From the NCBI GenBank assembly GCA_009838845.1, contig VXRD01000102.1:1-48923 (forward strand): a DNA stretch of 48,923 nt. Reading direction: 5' to 3'. The translations under genes and the position numbers were made by a program. Position 1 is the first letter of the stretch. Every line of letters starts with the position of its first letter. The notes under the pieces were generated by a model, which saw only the letters and a program-made list of their open reading frames with translations, did not search any database and was not told where the DNA came from. This DNA is from Gemmatimonadota bacterium (GTDB lineage: Bacteria; Latescibacterota; UBA2968). Shown one piece after another: positions 24,384 through 33,073 of the stretch.

Positions 24384-24764
24384 ATGGATATTAAACCCAT
24401 CAAAACCGAATCAGACCATGAAGCCGCTTTGAGAGAGATCGAACGGCTTTGGGGAGCAACTCATGGTTCGCCAGAAGGTGATAAACTCGATGTTTTGGTC
24501 ACGCTCGTTGAAGTTTATGAACAGAAGCACTACCCTATCCCGCCACCGGATCCAATTGAGGCAATCCTTCACCACATGGAGAGTCAAGGTTTATCTCATC
24601 GTGATCTTGAACCCTATCTGGGTTCAGGCACCAGTGTGTCAGAGGTTTTGAATCGAAAATGCTCACTGTCACTGAACATGATTCGCAAGTTGCATAAGGG
24701 TCTTGGAATTTCGGCGGATATTTTGGTTCAGCCTTATGAGTGCTCTTTGAAAAAAATTTATTGA
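24384..24764 (+). CDS. HigA-like HTH antitoxin without HigB
   Basis: A 126-aa HigA-type regulator. The start at 24384 gives the family opening MDIKPIKTESDHEAALREIE; an ATG 6 codons upstream has no better ribosome site. The C-terminal half is an XRE-like helix-turn-helix (GLSHRDLEPYLGSGTSVSEVLNRKCSLS shortened here as HRDLEPYLGSGTSVSEVL). HigA is normally preceded by the ribosome-dependent RNase HigB, which is absent; the preceding gene encodes a PD-(D/E)xK-like nuclease. The last four codons lie inside the right inverted repeat, so the repeat is part of the gene's end. It may regulate or neutralise the nuclease. Role inferred. Confidence 0.8.
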   Translation: MDIKPIKTESDHEAALREIERLWGATHGSPEGDKLDVLVTLVEVYEQKHYPIPPPDPIEAILHHMESQGLSHRDLEPYLGSGTSVSEVLNRKCSLSLNMIRKLHKGLGISADILVQPYECSLKKIY

Positions 24765-24790
24765 TATGTTTTTCTGATAGACTGGATTGC
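24750..24790. repeat. Right 41-bp inverted repeat of nuclease/HigA cassette
   Basis: Reverse complement of 22947-22987 with two mismatches (GC against AT near the inner end). It overlaps the stop codon of the HigA-like gene at 24762-24764 and ends with CTGGATTGC, the first half of the REP-like hairpin; the second half is missing on this side. Confidence 0.85.
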
Positions 24791-24800
24791 AACGAATCTT

Positions 24801-26597
24801 TCACTGAAACGCGATGCGATAAGTCAATGTATTTTCAGCATTGATGTACGCCGTCACGACCTGGCGATCACCGGATTTGAGATCGGTATCGGATAAAGTG
24901 AGTGCGTTTTCGGTTTCAATACAGAGCGAAACATCACCGCGCGTGAGAACCGATCCGTTCTTTATTGTATCCAGTTCTCCCTTCAAAAGCGGGAGAACCT
25001 CAGTAAATGCACCGGGGTAATTGACAGAAACCGTAATCGCATCGCTGGCAAAAAGAATCGTCTTGCTACCACTTTCTCCCAGAGGATAGGTGATCTCGAG
25101 GTCACCATCGGGCAGGTCACGCCTACCAGGTCGCGGTATGACCGGATCCCCATCAATCCGAAAAACAGCGGCAATATCGGCCTTTTCGCAGAGCGTACCA
25201 TTGACAACCGTCCCCCAGGCAGCATGATCTGTATCCGTTTGAGACTGCAGAACAGCACCAGCGCGAGGATGCCAGAGCAACCCCAGCCCATACCGCTGTT
25301 GGGCACTCAGCACAGGCCCCGTATTAAAAGCAACGTAATAGGTTGGACGACGGACAAACGTAAAAACGACCGGATGGCGGCTGTCAACCCGCTGGTGTGT
25401 GAAGTGGTCTCGTGCGATATACGGCAACATCGCAGTGGCCGCTTCTTTTTGTTCCAGCGTGGGATACCAAGTAATGTGATCCCGATGCAAAAACGCATAA
25501 GGCGTAAAAGCCCAAAATTCACCGACCTGGAGCGGCGCAACAGCGGGCCAATTGGCTTCAAGGCGGGCGCGCGCATCTGCAATATCCCGTGCATGTGCCT
25601 CAACCGTGCGACCATAAGCGCGGGGCAACTCGAGTACTTCACCGAGCGCAGTCGTGTCGATATCCCCAGAATTAGACCTCTCGGCACCGCCGAGATTGGC
25701 GCGATACTCAGTGAGAAAAGCTCTCTGCTGGCGGGTTTCAACACCGCTGTTGAGCGCGTAACCCGTACCATCGGGTTCGCGCACGGCATTGTATGAAAAC
25801 CAATCGTACCACCGCCGTTCTTTTTCCAAGAAAATAGACGCCCGATCCGTGCCGCGAGCATAGTGATAGGCAACGTGGATATCGCTGTGGTGAGTACCGA
25901 GAAAATAGCCCCAATCGGGACCGCTGCGCTCGTAAAAATAACCCGCTGGACTCTGAAATTCCGTCAAACTCTCTTCAAGACGTTGATCGAGCAAACGCTC
26001 GAGTTCTGCATCGGGAAAAAGATCCAGATACGCCAGCGCACCGCCCCAGGCATTGGCATACTGATTGGTAAAATTGCGACCCTGGGTTTGCAATTCATCA
26101 ATAGTAAAAGTGGCGTAGAGTGCTTTGCGGTCGGCGGCTATGACGCGCTCGTGCAGGGCTGAATCAATGTCCGGACCGCTGTCGAGCAGGTGGAGGGTTT
26201 GCCCCATAAACTTTGTGGCAAAAGCAGTGGCGGCGAGATTCCAATTGCCGGGACCGTACTCGCTAAAACGCCCATCCCCGTTTTGAATGCCACACCAGAA
26301 ATCGAGCGCAGCCTCGAGACGCTGGCGCAGGTCGGGCTGTGCGTAAAACACATTCCAGGGGCGGTCGGTACAAAAAAAGAAAGCCAGCGCCAGAATATTT
26401 TCCATAATGCGCGCATTGTGAGGTTTGTTATCTTTCGGCCTCCGCCAGACCGAAATATTGATAAAGCCGCGATCCGGACCATCCATCTCAACAGCATTGG
26501 CAACCCGATGAAAATGCGACAAATAATAGGGCAAATCGAGTTCGCCATCGGCAAAATCAGCGGGTGAAAAATCAGCAACAGGCGCGGGATTAAGCAT
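24801..26597 (-). CDS. Large alpha/alpha-toroid plus beta-sandwich protein, polysaccharide-lyase-like
   Basis: A 598-aa protein. Residues about 50-400 are helical with toroid-type phrases (FWCGIQNGDGRFSEYGPGNW, NQYANAWGGALAYLD, HHSDIHVAYHYARG); the last 200 residues look like an antiparallel beta-sandwich (GSKTILFASDAITVSVNYPG). This two-domain plan is shared by heparinase/alginate-lyase-type enzymes, and the Asn, His and Tyr residues in the NWN and HHSD segments could form a lyase site. There is no signal peptide, so it would act on imported oligosaccharides. No specific family could be named. It is transcribed towards the nuclease cassette and ends about 10 nt from its right repeat. Confidence 0.55.
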   Translation of the reverse strand: MLNPAPVADFSPADFADGELDLPYYLSHFHRVANAVEMDGPDRGFINISVWRRPKDNKPHNARIMENILALAFFFCTDRPWNVFYAQPDLRQRLEAALDFWCGIQNGDGRFSEYGPGNWNLAATAFATKFMGQTLHLLDSGPDIDSALHERVIAADRKALYATFTIDELQTQGRNFTNQYANAWGGALAYLDLFPDAELERLLDQRLEESLTEFQSPAGYFYERSGPDWGYFLGTHHSDIHVAYHYARGTDRASIFLEKERRWYDWFSYNAVREPDGTGYALNSGVETRQQRAFLTEYRANLGGAERSNSGDIDTTALGEVLELPRAYGRTVEAHARDIADARARLEANWPAVAPLQVGEFWAFTPYAFLHRDHITWYPTLEQKEAATAMLPYIARDHFTHQRVDSRHPVVFTFVRRPTYYVAFNTGPVLSAQQRYGLGLLWHPRAGAVLQSQTDTDHAAWGTVVNGTLCEKADIAAVFRIDGDPVIPRPGRRDLPDGDLEITYPLGESGSKTILFASDAITVSVNYPGAFTEVLPLLKGELDTIKNGSVLTRGDVSLCIETENALTLSDTDLKSGDRQVVTAYINAENTLTYRIAFQ

Positions 26598-26648
26598 GAA
26601 TCAACTCCTTTATTTTACGATTCGTCGAAGAGAGCAAACTATAAAAAA

Positions 26649-26683
26649 TAAAAAAGCGGTGATCCGAAGACCACCGCTTTTTT
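26649..26683 (-). terminator. Rho-independent terminator of the sigma/anti-sigma/HtrA operon
   Basis: AAAGCGGTG pairs with CACCGCTTT around a 10-nt loop, with A/T runs on both sides. On the minus strand it gives a stem followed by a long U-run, 18 nt after the HtrA-like stop codon. It lies before the start of the lyase-like gene, so it separates that gene from the sigma operon. Confidence 0.85.
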
Positions 26684-26700
26684 GCGTTTATCGCGAACAC

Positions 26701-27819
26701 TTATTTATCGCGATGTAAAATCTGTCGCAAACGCCCGACTTCGCGTTGCAAATAATTGATATGTTGATAAACCGCTGCATCTTTGGGCTTCACCAGAGGC
26801 GCTGGACGCAAAGCGACCAGAGCAGCGCTATCCATCTGATCCAGCTCGACTTGTATCGCCACCACCTGTCCCTCGCGTCGAATACCTATCGTTGCGGTCT
26901 CGCCCGGCGTACTTTCCAGCACCATCCGCTTCAAATGCACTGGACCACCAATGGCGCGCCCACGATATGAAAGCACCACATCGCCCGGCTGAATCCCGCC
27001 CTCAGTTGCAGGACTATTCGGCTGCACATTGACCACCACCACCTCGTTGCCCCGTGGTGCAACCTCCACACCCAGTTTGCCATACGCCATCTGCCCATGT
27101 GCAACCAGCGCGCGCGCCACCCGCATCGCGCGATTGATCGGAATGACAAAAACCGACGACGGCAGGGAGGTCCATCCAAATAGAGAACCATCGTCTTGAG
27201 TAACGGTGCGAATCGGGTCTTCATAGCGCCACACCATACCCCCAACCCGTCCATTACCGCAAAACACGGGAGCCCCGCCATAACTGCTCTGCACGCGGGC
27301 CGACACCTGAAACAAATCCCTATCCCGATAGATTCCGTACACCATCCCAAAAGAAGGCACCAAATTGCCAAAGTCATTGCCCAACAAAAGGGCGTAATGC
27401 CCAATTTTAATATACTGTGAATCTCCCACCACAACCGTGGGCAAATTCTCTGCCTCAACGCGAATAACAGCAATCCCCGAAATCGGATCTGCCCCCACGA
27501 GCACCGCCCGCACCTGCACGCCAGAAGCCAGCGTCACCCGAATCTCATCGGCATCTGCAATAGCGGCTTCAATCGTTAAAATATAACCCTGGGGATCAAA
27601 AATAAACCCCGTGCCGTGGGTAAACACCGAACCAAACGGCCCGCTATCTGCCCGCGCACGGGGAGGATAGAGCGTGTGAATCCGCACCACACTCTGCCGA
27701 TTATCTTCCAAAATTGCAGCAATTTCCTCTTCAAGCGTGCACAACAGGCTGCGTTCTTCCGTCCATCCCCTGCCCACAAAGAGCAGGCACAACGCCATTG
27801 CGCAACACAAAAATCTCAT
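26701..27819 (-). CDS. HtrA/DegP-like pseudoprotease with PDZ domain
   Basis: A 372-aa exported protein: signal peptide (MRFLCCAMALCLLFVGRGW), trypsin-like domain (about 40-225), PDZ domain (about 245-340; VNVQPNSPATEGGIQPGDVV). The start at 27819 is chosen for the signal peptide. Alignment by eye to DegP shows all three catalytic residues replaced. The TNNHVV loop reads TIEAAI (His to Ala85), the DPRSDIAL loop reads DPISGIAV (Asp to Gly115), and the GNSGGA loop reads SSYGGA (Ser to Tyr180). The fold phrases GTGFIFDPQGYILT and LLLGNDFG remain. It is thus predicted to bind unfolded or misplaced envelope proteins without cutting them. It overlaps the anti-sigma gene's end region on the same strand and is third in the sigma operon, like mucD in the algU operon. 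Confidence 0.85.
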   Translation of the reverse strand: MRFLCCAMALCLLFVGRGWTEERSLLCTLEEEIAAILEDNRQSVVRIHTLYPPRARADSGPFGSVFTHGTGFIFDPQGYILTIEAAIADADEIRVTLASGVQVRAVLVGADPISGIAVIRVEAENLPTVVVGDSQYIKIGHYALLLGNDFGNLVPSFGMVYGIYRDRDLFQVSARVQSSYGGAPVFCGNGRVGGMVWRYEDPIRTVTQDDGSLFGWTSLPSSVFVIPINRAMRVARALVAHGQMAYGKLGVEVAPRGNEVVVVNVQPNSPATEGGIQPGDVVLSYRGRAIGGPVHLKRMVLESTPGETATIGIRREGQVVAIQVELDQMDSAALVALRPAPLVKPKDAAVYQHINYLQREVGRLRQILHRDK

Positions 27820-27851
27820 GATCCCGCCTCTCTCCACTTGTCGAGTCAACG

Positions 27852-28448
27852 TCAAAATGAATACGAAACGGGAACTTGTTTCACGCGGCGCAAATCGCGC
27901 ATATCCGATGGCAGTTGCTTCAACCGCGATGCGGAATCCACACGCGCCGAATCCCGATAATGACGAGAATCCAGACTATAAGACTCCTTGGACAAACGCT
28001 CCAATTCCAGAGCACCAACATCAACACTCGGCAATATCTGGCCCTTCATCAGTGGAATTTCCGAACGCTCCACTGCCACTTGCGGCACCGGTGTTGTATC
28101 GCCATGGAAAACCGCCTGAGTCAACCCCAGGCCGATCACCACAGCCGCAGCCAGTGTTGTAATCTTCCGCGAGACAGAAGAAAACATTGCGCGACGTGCC
28201 TTGTTCAAAGGGTGTTTTTCTTTTGCCATAGCCATTGCCAAATGGCTGCGCAGGGTAAAATCAAACTCAGCCGATGGGCGCACCTGTGGCAATTGCGCCA
28301 GGCGCTCCCTCAAAGTTTGCACATCGGCCAACAAAGTGCGACAATGCTCGCACTCGGCGGCTTTGCGCTCCATTTCCGCCATCTCAACTGGACTCATTTC
28401 GCCATCTACATAAGCCGAAACTCGCGCTTCAAAATCAGTAACGGTCAT
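27852..28448 (-). CDS. Membrane-anchored anti-sigma factor with a zinc-finger-like N-terminus
   Basis: A 198-aa protein. Residues 1-45 resemble the anti-sigma zinc domain (VSAYVDGEMSPVEMAEMER then ECEHCRTLL). The CxxC is kept, but the His of the HxxxCxxC motif reads Lys, so zinc binding may be lost. One membrane helix follows (ITTLAAAVVIGLGLTQAVF, about 96-114) and then a periplasmic tail rich in Asp, Ser and Arg. It should hold the ECF sigma factor at the membrane until an envelope signal frees it. It lies 38 nt after the sigma gene and before the HtrA-like gene on the same strand. Confidence 0.85.
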   Translation of the reverse strand: MTVTDFEARVSAYVDGEMSPVEMAEMERKAAECEHCRTLLADVQTLRERLAQLPQVRPSAEFDFTLRSHLAMAMAKEKHPLNKARRAMFSSVSRKITTLAAAVVIGLGLTQAVFHGDTTPVPQVAVERSEIPLMKGQILPSVDVGALELERLSKESYSLDSRHYRDSARVDSASRLKQLPSDMRDLRRVKQVPVSYSF

Positions 28449-28486
28449 GTCTATATTTTACCTCCGAGCAGGGTTTCCGGGATGTC

Positions 28487-29098
28487 TTAGACATTCAGGC
28501 CCACATCCCGACCTTCATTTTTCAATTTTTGTTGTAATTTTAAGCGCCCGCGATTGACGCGCGATTTCACCGTCCCAACCGGACACTTCACAATTTCAGA
28601 AATTTCATAATACGACATACCTTCCACATCGCGCAACAAAATCACCTGGCGGTAATTATCGGGCAACGAAGCAATGGCATTCTGAATCTCCACATCGGCC
28701 AGAGAAGATTCCGCCATGCGATCGGGACGCATAGATTCATCGGGCAAATCCATGCCCGTATCTGACTCCTCGTCTCGATCCAGTGAAAACAACCGCCATC
28801 GCTTGCGCCTCCTCAACTCACTTTTGGCCAAATTTCCGGCAATCGTAAACAGCCAGGTAGAAAAATTGGCAATTGCACGGTATTCCTCGCGCTTTCCAAA
28901 CGCGCGCAAAAACGCCTCTTGCACGATATCTTCTGCCGTTTCCCGATCGCTCACAAAGCGAAAAACAAAATTGTACAACCGCCCTTGATAGCGCCGCACA
29001 ATTTTTCCATAAGCATCAATATCTCCAGCAGATACTTCAGCTAAAATCTCCACATCGGGTTGTTCGCCAAGTCCATATCTCGAATTTGCCATAAGCAT
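28487..29098 (-). CDS. ECF-type RNA polymerase sigma factor (RpoE/AlgU-like)
   Basis: A 203-aa sigma-70-family factor. Region 2 is clear (IVRRYQGRLYNFVFRFVSD, ETAEDIVQEAFLRAF, FSTWLFTIAGNLAKSELRRR), and region 4 has the helix-turn-helix GMSYYEISEIVKCPVGTVKS. The two are joined by a linker of about 40 residues with no region 3. The start at 29098 has a GGGGAGG site 6 nt upstream; earlier in-frame codons lack a ribosome site. It heads the operon sigma, anti-sigma, HtrA-like protein, so it probably controls an envelope-stress response and its own operon. Divergent from acs. Confidence 0.93.
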   Translation of the reverse strand: MLMANSRYGLGEQPDVEILAEVSAGDIDAYGKIVRRYQGRLYNFVFRFVSDRETAEDIVQEAFLRAFGKREEYRAIANFSTWLFTIAGNLAKSELRRRKRWRLFSLDRDEESDTGMDLPDESMRPDRMAESSLADVEIQNAIASLPDNYRQVILLRDVEGMSYYEISEIVKCPVGTVKSRVNRGRLKLQQKLKNEGRDVGLNV

Positions 29099-29304
29099 GG
29101 AATTCCTCCCCTTCGGGCATGTATTCCCCCTCCCATCCCAAAGCTTTACATCCTCAATCCTACTATTAAACCCCCCATGCACCGTCAGGGTTCCCAAAAA
29201 TACGCGCCGACTGTTTTTCCACATTGCGCCTTCGTCAATCCCGTCTTATATTCATCACCCCAAATCCGAAACTGATGACATTCATAAGAAAGCGAGGAAC
29301 CCCG

Positions 29305-31299
29305 ATGGCAGCAAATCAGGTCGTCGAACAAAACGGACAATACATCCCACCGCAAAATCTCAGCACCAATGCACATGTCCCCAGCATAGATGCCTACGGG
29401 AAACAATACGAAAAATCAATTGCCGATCCCGAAGCATTCTGGGTAGAAATTGCCAATACATTTCACTGGTACAAAAAATGGGACACCGTGCGGTCCTACA
29501 ACTACAATATAGATAACGGGCCGATCTCTATCAAGTGGTTTGAAGGGGCCAGAACCAACATCACGTACAACTGCATTGACCGTCACCTCGCGTCTCGAGG
29601 AGATCAAGTCGCCATCTTATGGGAAGGCAATGAGCCTGGTGAAGACGCCAAACTCACCTATAGTGAACTGCATGAACAAGTCTGCAAATTTGCCAACGTA
29701 CTCAAATCTCGAGGCGTAAAAAAAGGCGACTGCGTCTCCATCTACATGCCCATGATCCCCGAACTCGCCATCGCTATGCTGGCCTGCGCGCGCATCGGCG
29801 CTGTCCACTCCATCGTCTTTGGCGGCTTCTCTGCCGAAGCACTGGCAGACCGCATCGTCGATTCCGCCTGCCAGATCGTACTCACCACAGATGGCATGTT
29901 CCGAGGCGACCGCCCCATGGAACGCAAGCAACCCGCCGACGAAGCCATCGCATTAGCCAACTCGCGCATGGGCAACATTAGTGTTCACACCTGCATCGTG
30001 GTCCAGCGCGTAGGTGAAGACAGTGGCATCGCATGTCCCATGCGTGAAGGACGCGACTTATGGTGGCACGAAGCCATGTCAGAAGCTGATGCCGACTGCC
30101 CCTGCGAAGAAATGGACGCCGAAGACCCGCTCTTCATCCTCTATACATCTGGCTCTACCGGCAAACCCAAAGGCGTACAGCACAACGTAGGTGGCTACAT
30201 GGTGTACACGGGCTACACGCACAAAAACGTCTTTGACTATCAGGATGGCGACATCTACTTTTGCGCCGCCGACATAGGCTGGATCACAGGTCACTCCTAC
30301 ATCATCTACGGACCCTTATCAAATGCCGCCACCACCATCATGTTTGAAAGCACGCCCGTCTATCCCGACCCGGGCCGATATTGGCAGGTCATCGACAAAT
30401 ACAAAGTCAACCAATTCTACACTGCGCCCACAGCCATACGCGCCCTCACCCGAGAAGGCGACGAATGGCCCGCCAAATACGACCTGTCATCCCTCAAAAT
30501 ACTCGGCACTGTGGGCGAACCCATCAATCCCGAAGCCTGGCAATGGTATCACCGCAATATCGGGAGAGAGCGGTGTCCCATCGTAGATACCTGGTGGCAA
30601 ACCGAAACCGGGGGCATCCTCATCAGTCCCCTGCCCGGCGCAACCCCCACCAAACCCGGATCCGCGACTTTTCCCCTCTACGGCATCAAACCCGTGGTCC
30701 TCGAACCCGAATCGGGCAAAATCGTCGAAGGCAATGGCGTAGATGGCGTACTCGCCATCTCAGAACCCTGGCCGGGACAAATGCGCACCGTCTATGGCGA
30801 TCACAAACGCTTTGAAGAAACCTACTTTCAGCAATACAAAGGCTTCTACTTCACCGGTGACGGCTGTCGTCGAGATGAAGACGGCTACTACTGGATCACC
30901 GGCCGCGTAGATGACGTCATCAATATCTCGGGCCACCGCATGGGCACCGCCGAAGTCGAAAGCGCCCTGGTCTCACACGGAAAAGTGGCCGAAGCCGCTG
31001 TAGTGGGTTTCCCACACGAAATCAAAGGACAGGGTATCTATGCCTACGTCACCCTCAACGTGGGCGAAGCCTATACCGACGACCTCAAAGCCGAACTCGT
31101 CCAACAAGTCCGCACCGAAATCGGCCCCATCGCCACCCCGGACGTAATCCACTGGGCACCGGGCTTACCCAAAACGCGATCGGGCAAAATCATGCGCCGA
31201 ATCCTGCGCAAAATCGCCGAAGACGACACCTCGGACCTCGGCGACACCTCCACCCTCGCCGACCCAACCGTCGTTGACGACCTCCTCGCCAACCGGTAG
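29305..31299 (+). CDS. acs: Acetyl-CoA synthetase (AMP-forming)
   Basis: Makes acetyl-CoA from acetate, ATP and CoA in the cytoplasm. ATG 29305 is preceded by GAGG at 7 nt and gives the 664-aa length typical of Acs. Hallmarks: [17 protein letters not shown] (P-loop-like A3), [10 protein letters not shown] (A5), [20 protein letters not shown] (A7/A8), [13 protein letters not shown], and the C-terminal [17 protein letters not shown], whose Lys is the site of regulatory acetylation in known enzymes. It is a single-gene unit with a strong terminator just behind. Divergent from the sigma operon. No frameshift is seen. Confidence 0.97.
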   Translation: MAANQVVEQNGQYIPPQNLSTNAHVPSIDAYGKQYEKSIADPEAFWVEIANTFHWYKKWDTVRSYNYNIDNGPISIKWFEGARTNITYNCIDRHLASRGDQVAILWEGNEPGEDAKLTYSELHEQVCKFANVLKSRGVKKGDCVSIYMPMIPELAIAMLACARIGAVHSIVFGGFSAEALADRIVDSACQIVLTTDGMFRGDRPMERKQPADEAIALANSRMGNISVHTCIVVQRVGEDSGIACPMREGRDLWWHEAMSEADADCPCEEMDAEDPLFILYTSGSTGKPKGVQHNVGGYMVYTGYTHKNVFDYQDGDIYFCAADIGWITGHSYIIYGPLSNAATTIMFESTPVYPDPGRYWQVIDKYKVNQFYTAPTAIRALTREGDEWPAKYDLSSLKILGTVGEPINPEAWQWYHRNIGRERCPIVDTWWQTETGGILISPLPGATPTKPGSATFPLYGIKPVVLEPESGKIVEGNGVDGVLAISEPWPGQMRTVYGDHKRFEETYFQQYKGFYFTGDGCRRDEDGYYWITGRVDDVINISGHRMGTAEVESALVSHGKVAEAAVVGFPHEIKGQGIYAYVTLNVGEAYTDDLKAELVQQVRTEIGPIATPDVIHWAPGLPKTRSGKIMRRILRKIAEDDTSDLGDTSTLADPTVVDDLLANR

Positions 31300-31302
31300 G
31301 GC

Positions 31303-31338
31303 AAAAAAAAGCGGGCACGGTTGCGTGCCCGCTTTTTT
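31303..31338. terminator. Bidirectional rho-independent terminator
   Basis: GCGGGCACG (31311-31319) pairs with CGTGCCCGC (31324-31332). Eight A precede and six T follow, so it works for acs on the plus strand and for the convergent Rpn-type gene on the minus strand. Confidence 0.92.
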
Positions 31339-31352
31339 AATCAACCATCATC

Positions 31353-32330
31353 TCACGGCACTGCGTCATCCAACATATGTTCAAATGCTTCAAGACTGGA
31401 CACCTGGACCGCCGAGCGGAGCACCTGTTTGAGGCGTTGCAAATCTTCAATGGCGGCTATGCGAGCAGATAGGGAATCTGTCGCGCGGAGATCAAATCGA
31501 ATCTCCAACACATCAAGAATATCTGCAATAGCGCGGTCTCTACCTCCTTCCTCTCTGCCTTGCTCAATGCCTTGCTCAATGCCTTGCTCAATGCCTTGCT
31601 CAATGCCCTCTTCAAGGCCCTCTTCTCTGGCTTTCTCTCTACTTTCCTGAGTAAGGGATTGAAAAAGTGATGATTCGCGCAAGATGTCCATGATGCCCTC
31701 CTTAAAAATAATATCAGAAATCGTTTCAGACGCATATACCAACTCGCTCAACGCCACCATCCCAGCCAGATAATCCGCCCTATATGACCGGGCAATGGGG
31801 CGCGTCCGAGCCGTGTGAATACACTGATGCAACCACGCATCCGGGGTCATTCCTTCAGGCGGCTTCATCAACGGTGTGAAAGGAATCAGACCCGATTGCC
31901 CCGATTCGAGGACGCGCTCGCCTTCTATCTCAATCAGTCTGATCACGCGATACCGAATCGCGATTTCGTAGCCGAGATGCTCCTGGACATAGTGCCCGGG
32001 ATCGTGCTGCCCCGCATTGGGACGCAGGTAGATCACGTTGGAATAGATCGGCAGACCGTGTTGCCGAATAGCATGTCCAATATAGCCCGCCATGCGTCGT
32101 GGCATAGGCGGATTGGTGCTGTCAGTCGTTTGAAACTCGTTGTGAACCAATACCTCCTCGCCATCGACACGCACGCGAATCAGGCTATCGGTCTGGCGTG
32201 CTTCAACAGTGTATTGCTCTGTGTCAATGACTGCAAGAACTTCGACGTCCTCGCGCCCGAGGGTGAATCCGGCAAAGTCGTCGGGATAAGTTTGAATGAG
32301 GTGTTTGGAAATCGTATCAAATTCGGCCAT
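31353..32330 (-). CDS. Rpn-family PD-(D/E)xK nuclease/transposase-like protein
   Basis: A 325-aa protein of the recombination-promoting nuclease (Rpn; YhgA-like) family. The nuclease core is Asp48 (TDSLIRVRVD), then Glu65-x-Gln67 (VLVHNEFQT). This is followed by the conserved MAGYIGHAIRQHGLPIYSNV and VIYLRP stretch. Near residue 240 the motif GIEQ repeats four times in a row, encoded by four exact 12-bp DNA repeats (31559-31606). That is a common feature of Rpn C-termini, where slippage changes length and may switch activity. Rpn proteins cut DNA and promote RecA-independent recombination. It stands alone between the acs terminator and the repeat-rich region on its right. Confidence 0.85.
   Translation of the reverse strand: MAEFDTISKHLIQTYPDDFAGFTLGREDVEVLAVIDTEQYTVEARQTDSLIRVRVDGEEVLVHNEFQTTDSTNPPMPRRMAGYIGHAIRQHGLPIYSNVIYLRPNAGQHDPGHYVQEHLGYEIAIRYRVIRLIEIEGERVLESGQSGLIPFTPLMKPPEGMTPDAWLHQCIHTARTRPIARSYRADYLAGMVALSELVYASETISDIIFKEGIMDILRESSLFQSLTQESREKAREEGLEEGIEQGIEQGIEQGIEQGREEGGRDRAIADILDVLEIRFDLRATDSLSARIAAIEDLQRLKQVLRSAVQVSSLEAFEHMLDDAVP
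31559..31606. repeat. Four exact 12-bp tandem repeats inside the Rpn-type gene
   Basis: The unit CTTGCTCAATGC (plus strand) occurs four times without a mismatch. It encodes consecutive GIEQ units. In-frame unit length 12 means copy-number changes alter protein length without a frameshift. Confidence 0.97.
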
Positions 32331-32591
32331 GTGAGATGCCTAGTCTGAAGGTTGGTCGTATTTTGGACAAACGCAACAGTCAGACCTCAAGCAAATATCG
32401 GGCCAATTATCACAGAATTGAACGATAAATTGCATATAAGCATCTCATTATGCCTTCAATATGCAGTATCGCGGCCTTGTTCACAACTTGAATTTAAATC
32501 CGCAGATGGACGCAGACGGGCACAGATGAAAGGCGAAAGGGTACATTTTGAGCCATGAATAGGCGGCATAGTGAAAGATATGTGCCACTTG

Positions 32592-32652
32592 CCCGATATT
32601 GGGAGAGCGGCATAGAATGGGCTGATGCGGTGGACCGACGCTTGTGTTCTTC
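32592..32652. repeat. Direct repeat, left copy (about 60 bp)
   Basis: Begins CCCGATATTGGGAGAGCGGC and ends with TTCTTC. It matches 33822-33881 in the same orientation with about ten differences and one 1-nt gap. The pair encloses the small minus-strand gene and the HigBA-type module. Confidence 0.85.
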
Positions 32653-32707
32653 ACATTTCAAAACATCTCTCTTTATTTTTTCTCATACGCATCGTGTTGT
32701 CTTGGGA

Positions 32708-32878
32708 TCATTCGCCGTCATAATGCAATTTCTTTTTTAATTCGTTACGCAATGCATGAGACTTGCTTTGGTAGAATGCCAATTGCTCTTTTACCGTTCT
32801 ATCCTTGAGTTTCTCATAGTGCGCGTCTCGAATCCGGCGCACAATTTTAACCGCATCAAACGTCTTTTTCGTATCCAT
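32708..32878 (-). CDS. Small conserved-looking protein of 56 aa, antitoxin-like
   Basis: Minus-strand frame from ATG 32878 to TGA 32708. It begins MDTKKTFDAVKIVRRIRDAH and continues YEKLKDRTVKEQLAFYQSKS. A good GAGGTGA ribosome site sits 8 nt upstream, and the composition is typical of small helical, charged proteins that accompany PIN- or RelE-type toxins. I recall very similar N-termini (DAVKxxRxIRDxxYE) in such proteins. No toxin gene follows on the minus strand; only a very short frame is seen. It is an orphan between the Rpn gene and the TA pair. Confidence 0.68.
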   Translation of the reverse strand: MDTKKTFDAVKIVRRIRDAHYEKLKDRTVKEQLAFYQSKSHALRNELKKKLHYDGE

Positions 32879-32906
32879 AATTGGTCACCTCACATTGCAA
32901 CGTGCC

Positions 32907-32922
32907 CCTGTCTGCCGACAGG
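32907..32922. repeat. Perfect short hairpin CCTGTC/GACAGG
   Basis: A 6-bp stem with a TGCC loop lies just upstream of the ribosome site of the 56-aa gene (minus strand). It may be a REP-type remnant or part of the leader. Confidence 0.5.
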
Positions 32923-33073
32923 CAGGCGCAGATTGGTTATCAAAGATACTATAAACCAACGACAATCCAAATGAACGAGACAGCAGAAAAAAGATATGCT
33001 ATTGGTTCAAATGATACAAACTCCGGCTATCAGGTCAAAAAGACAAGTTCTATATATATCTTCACATTTCGCT

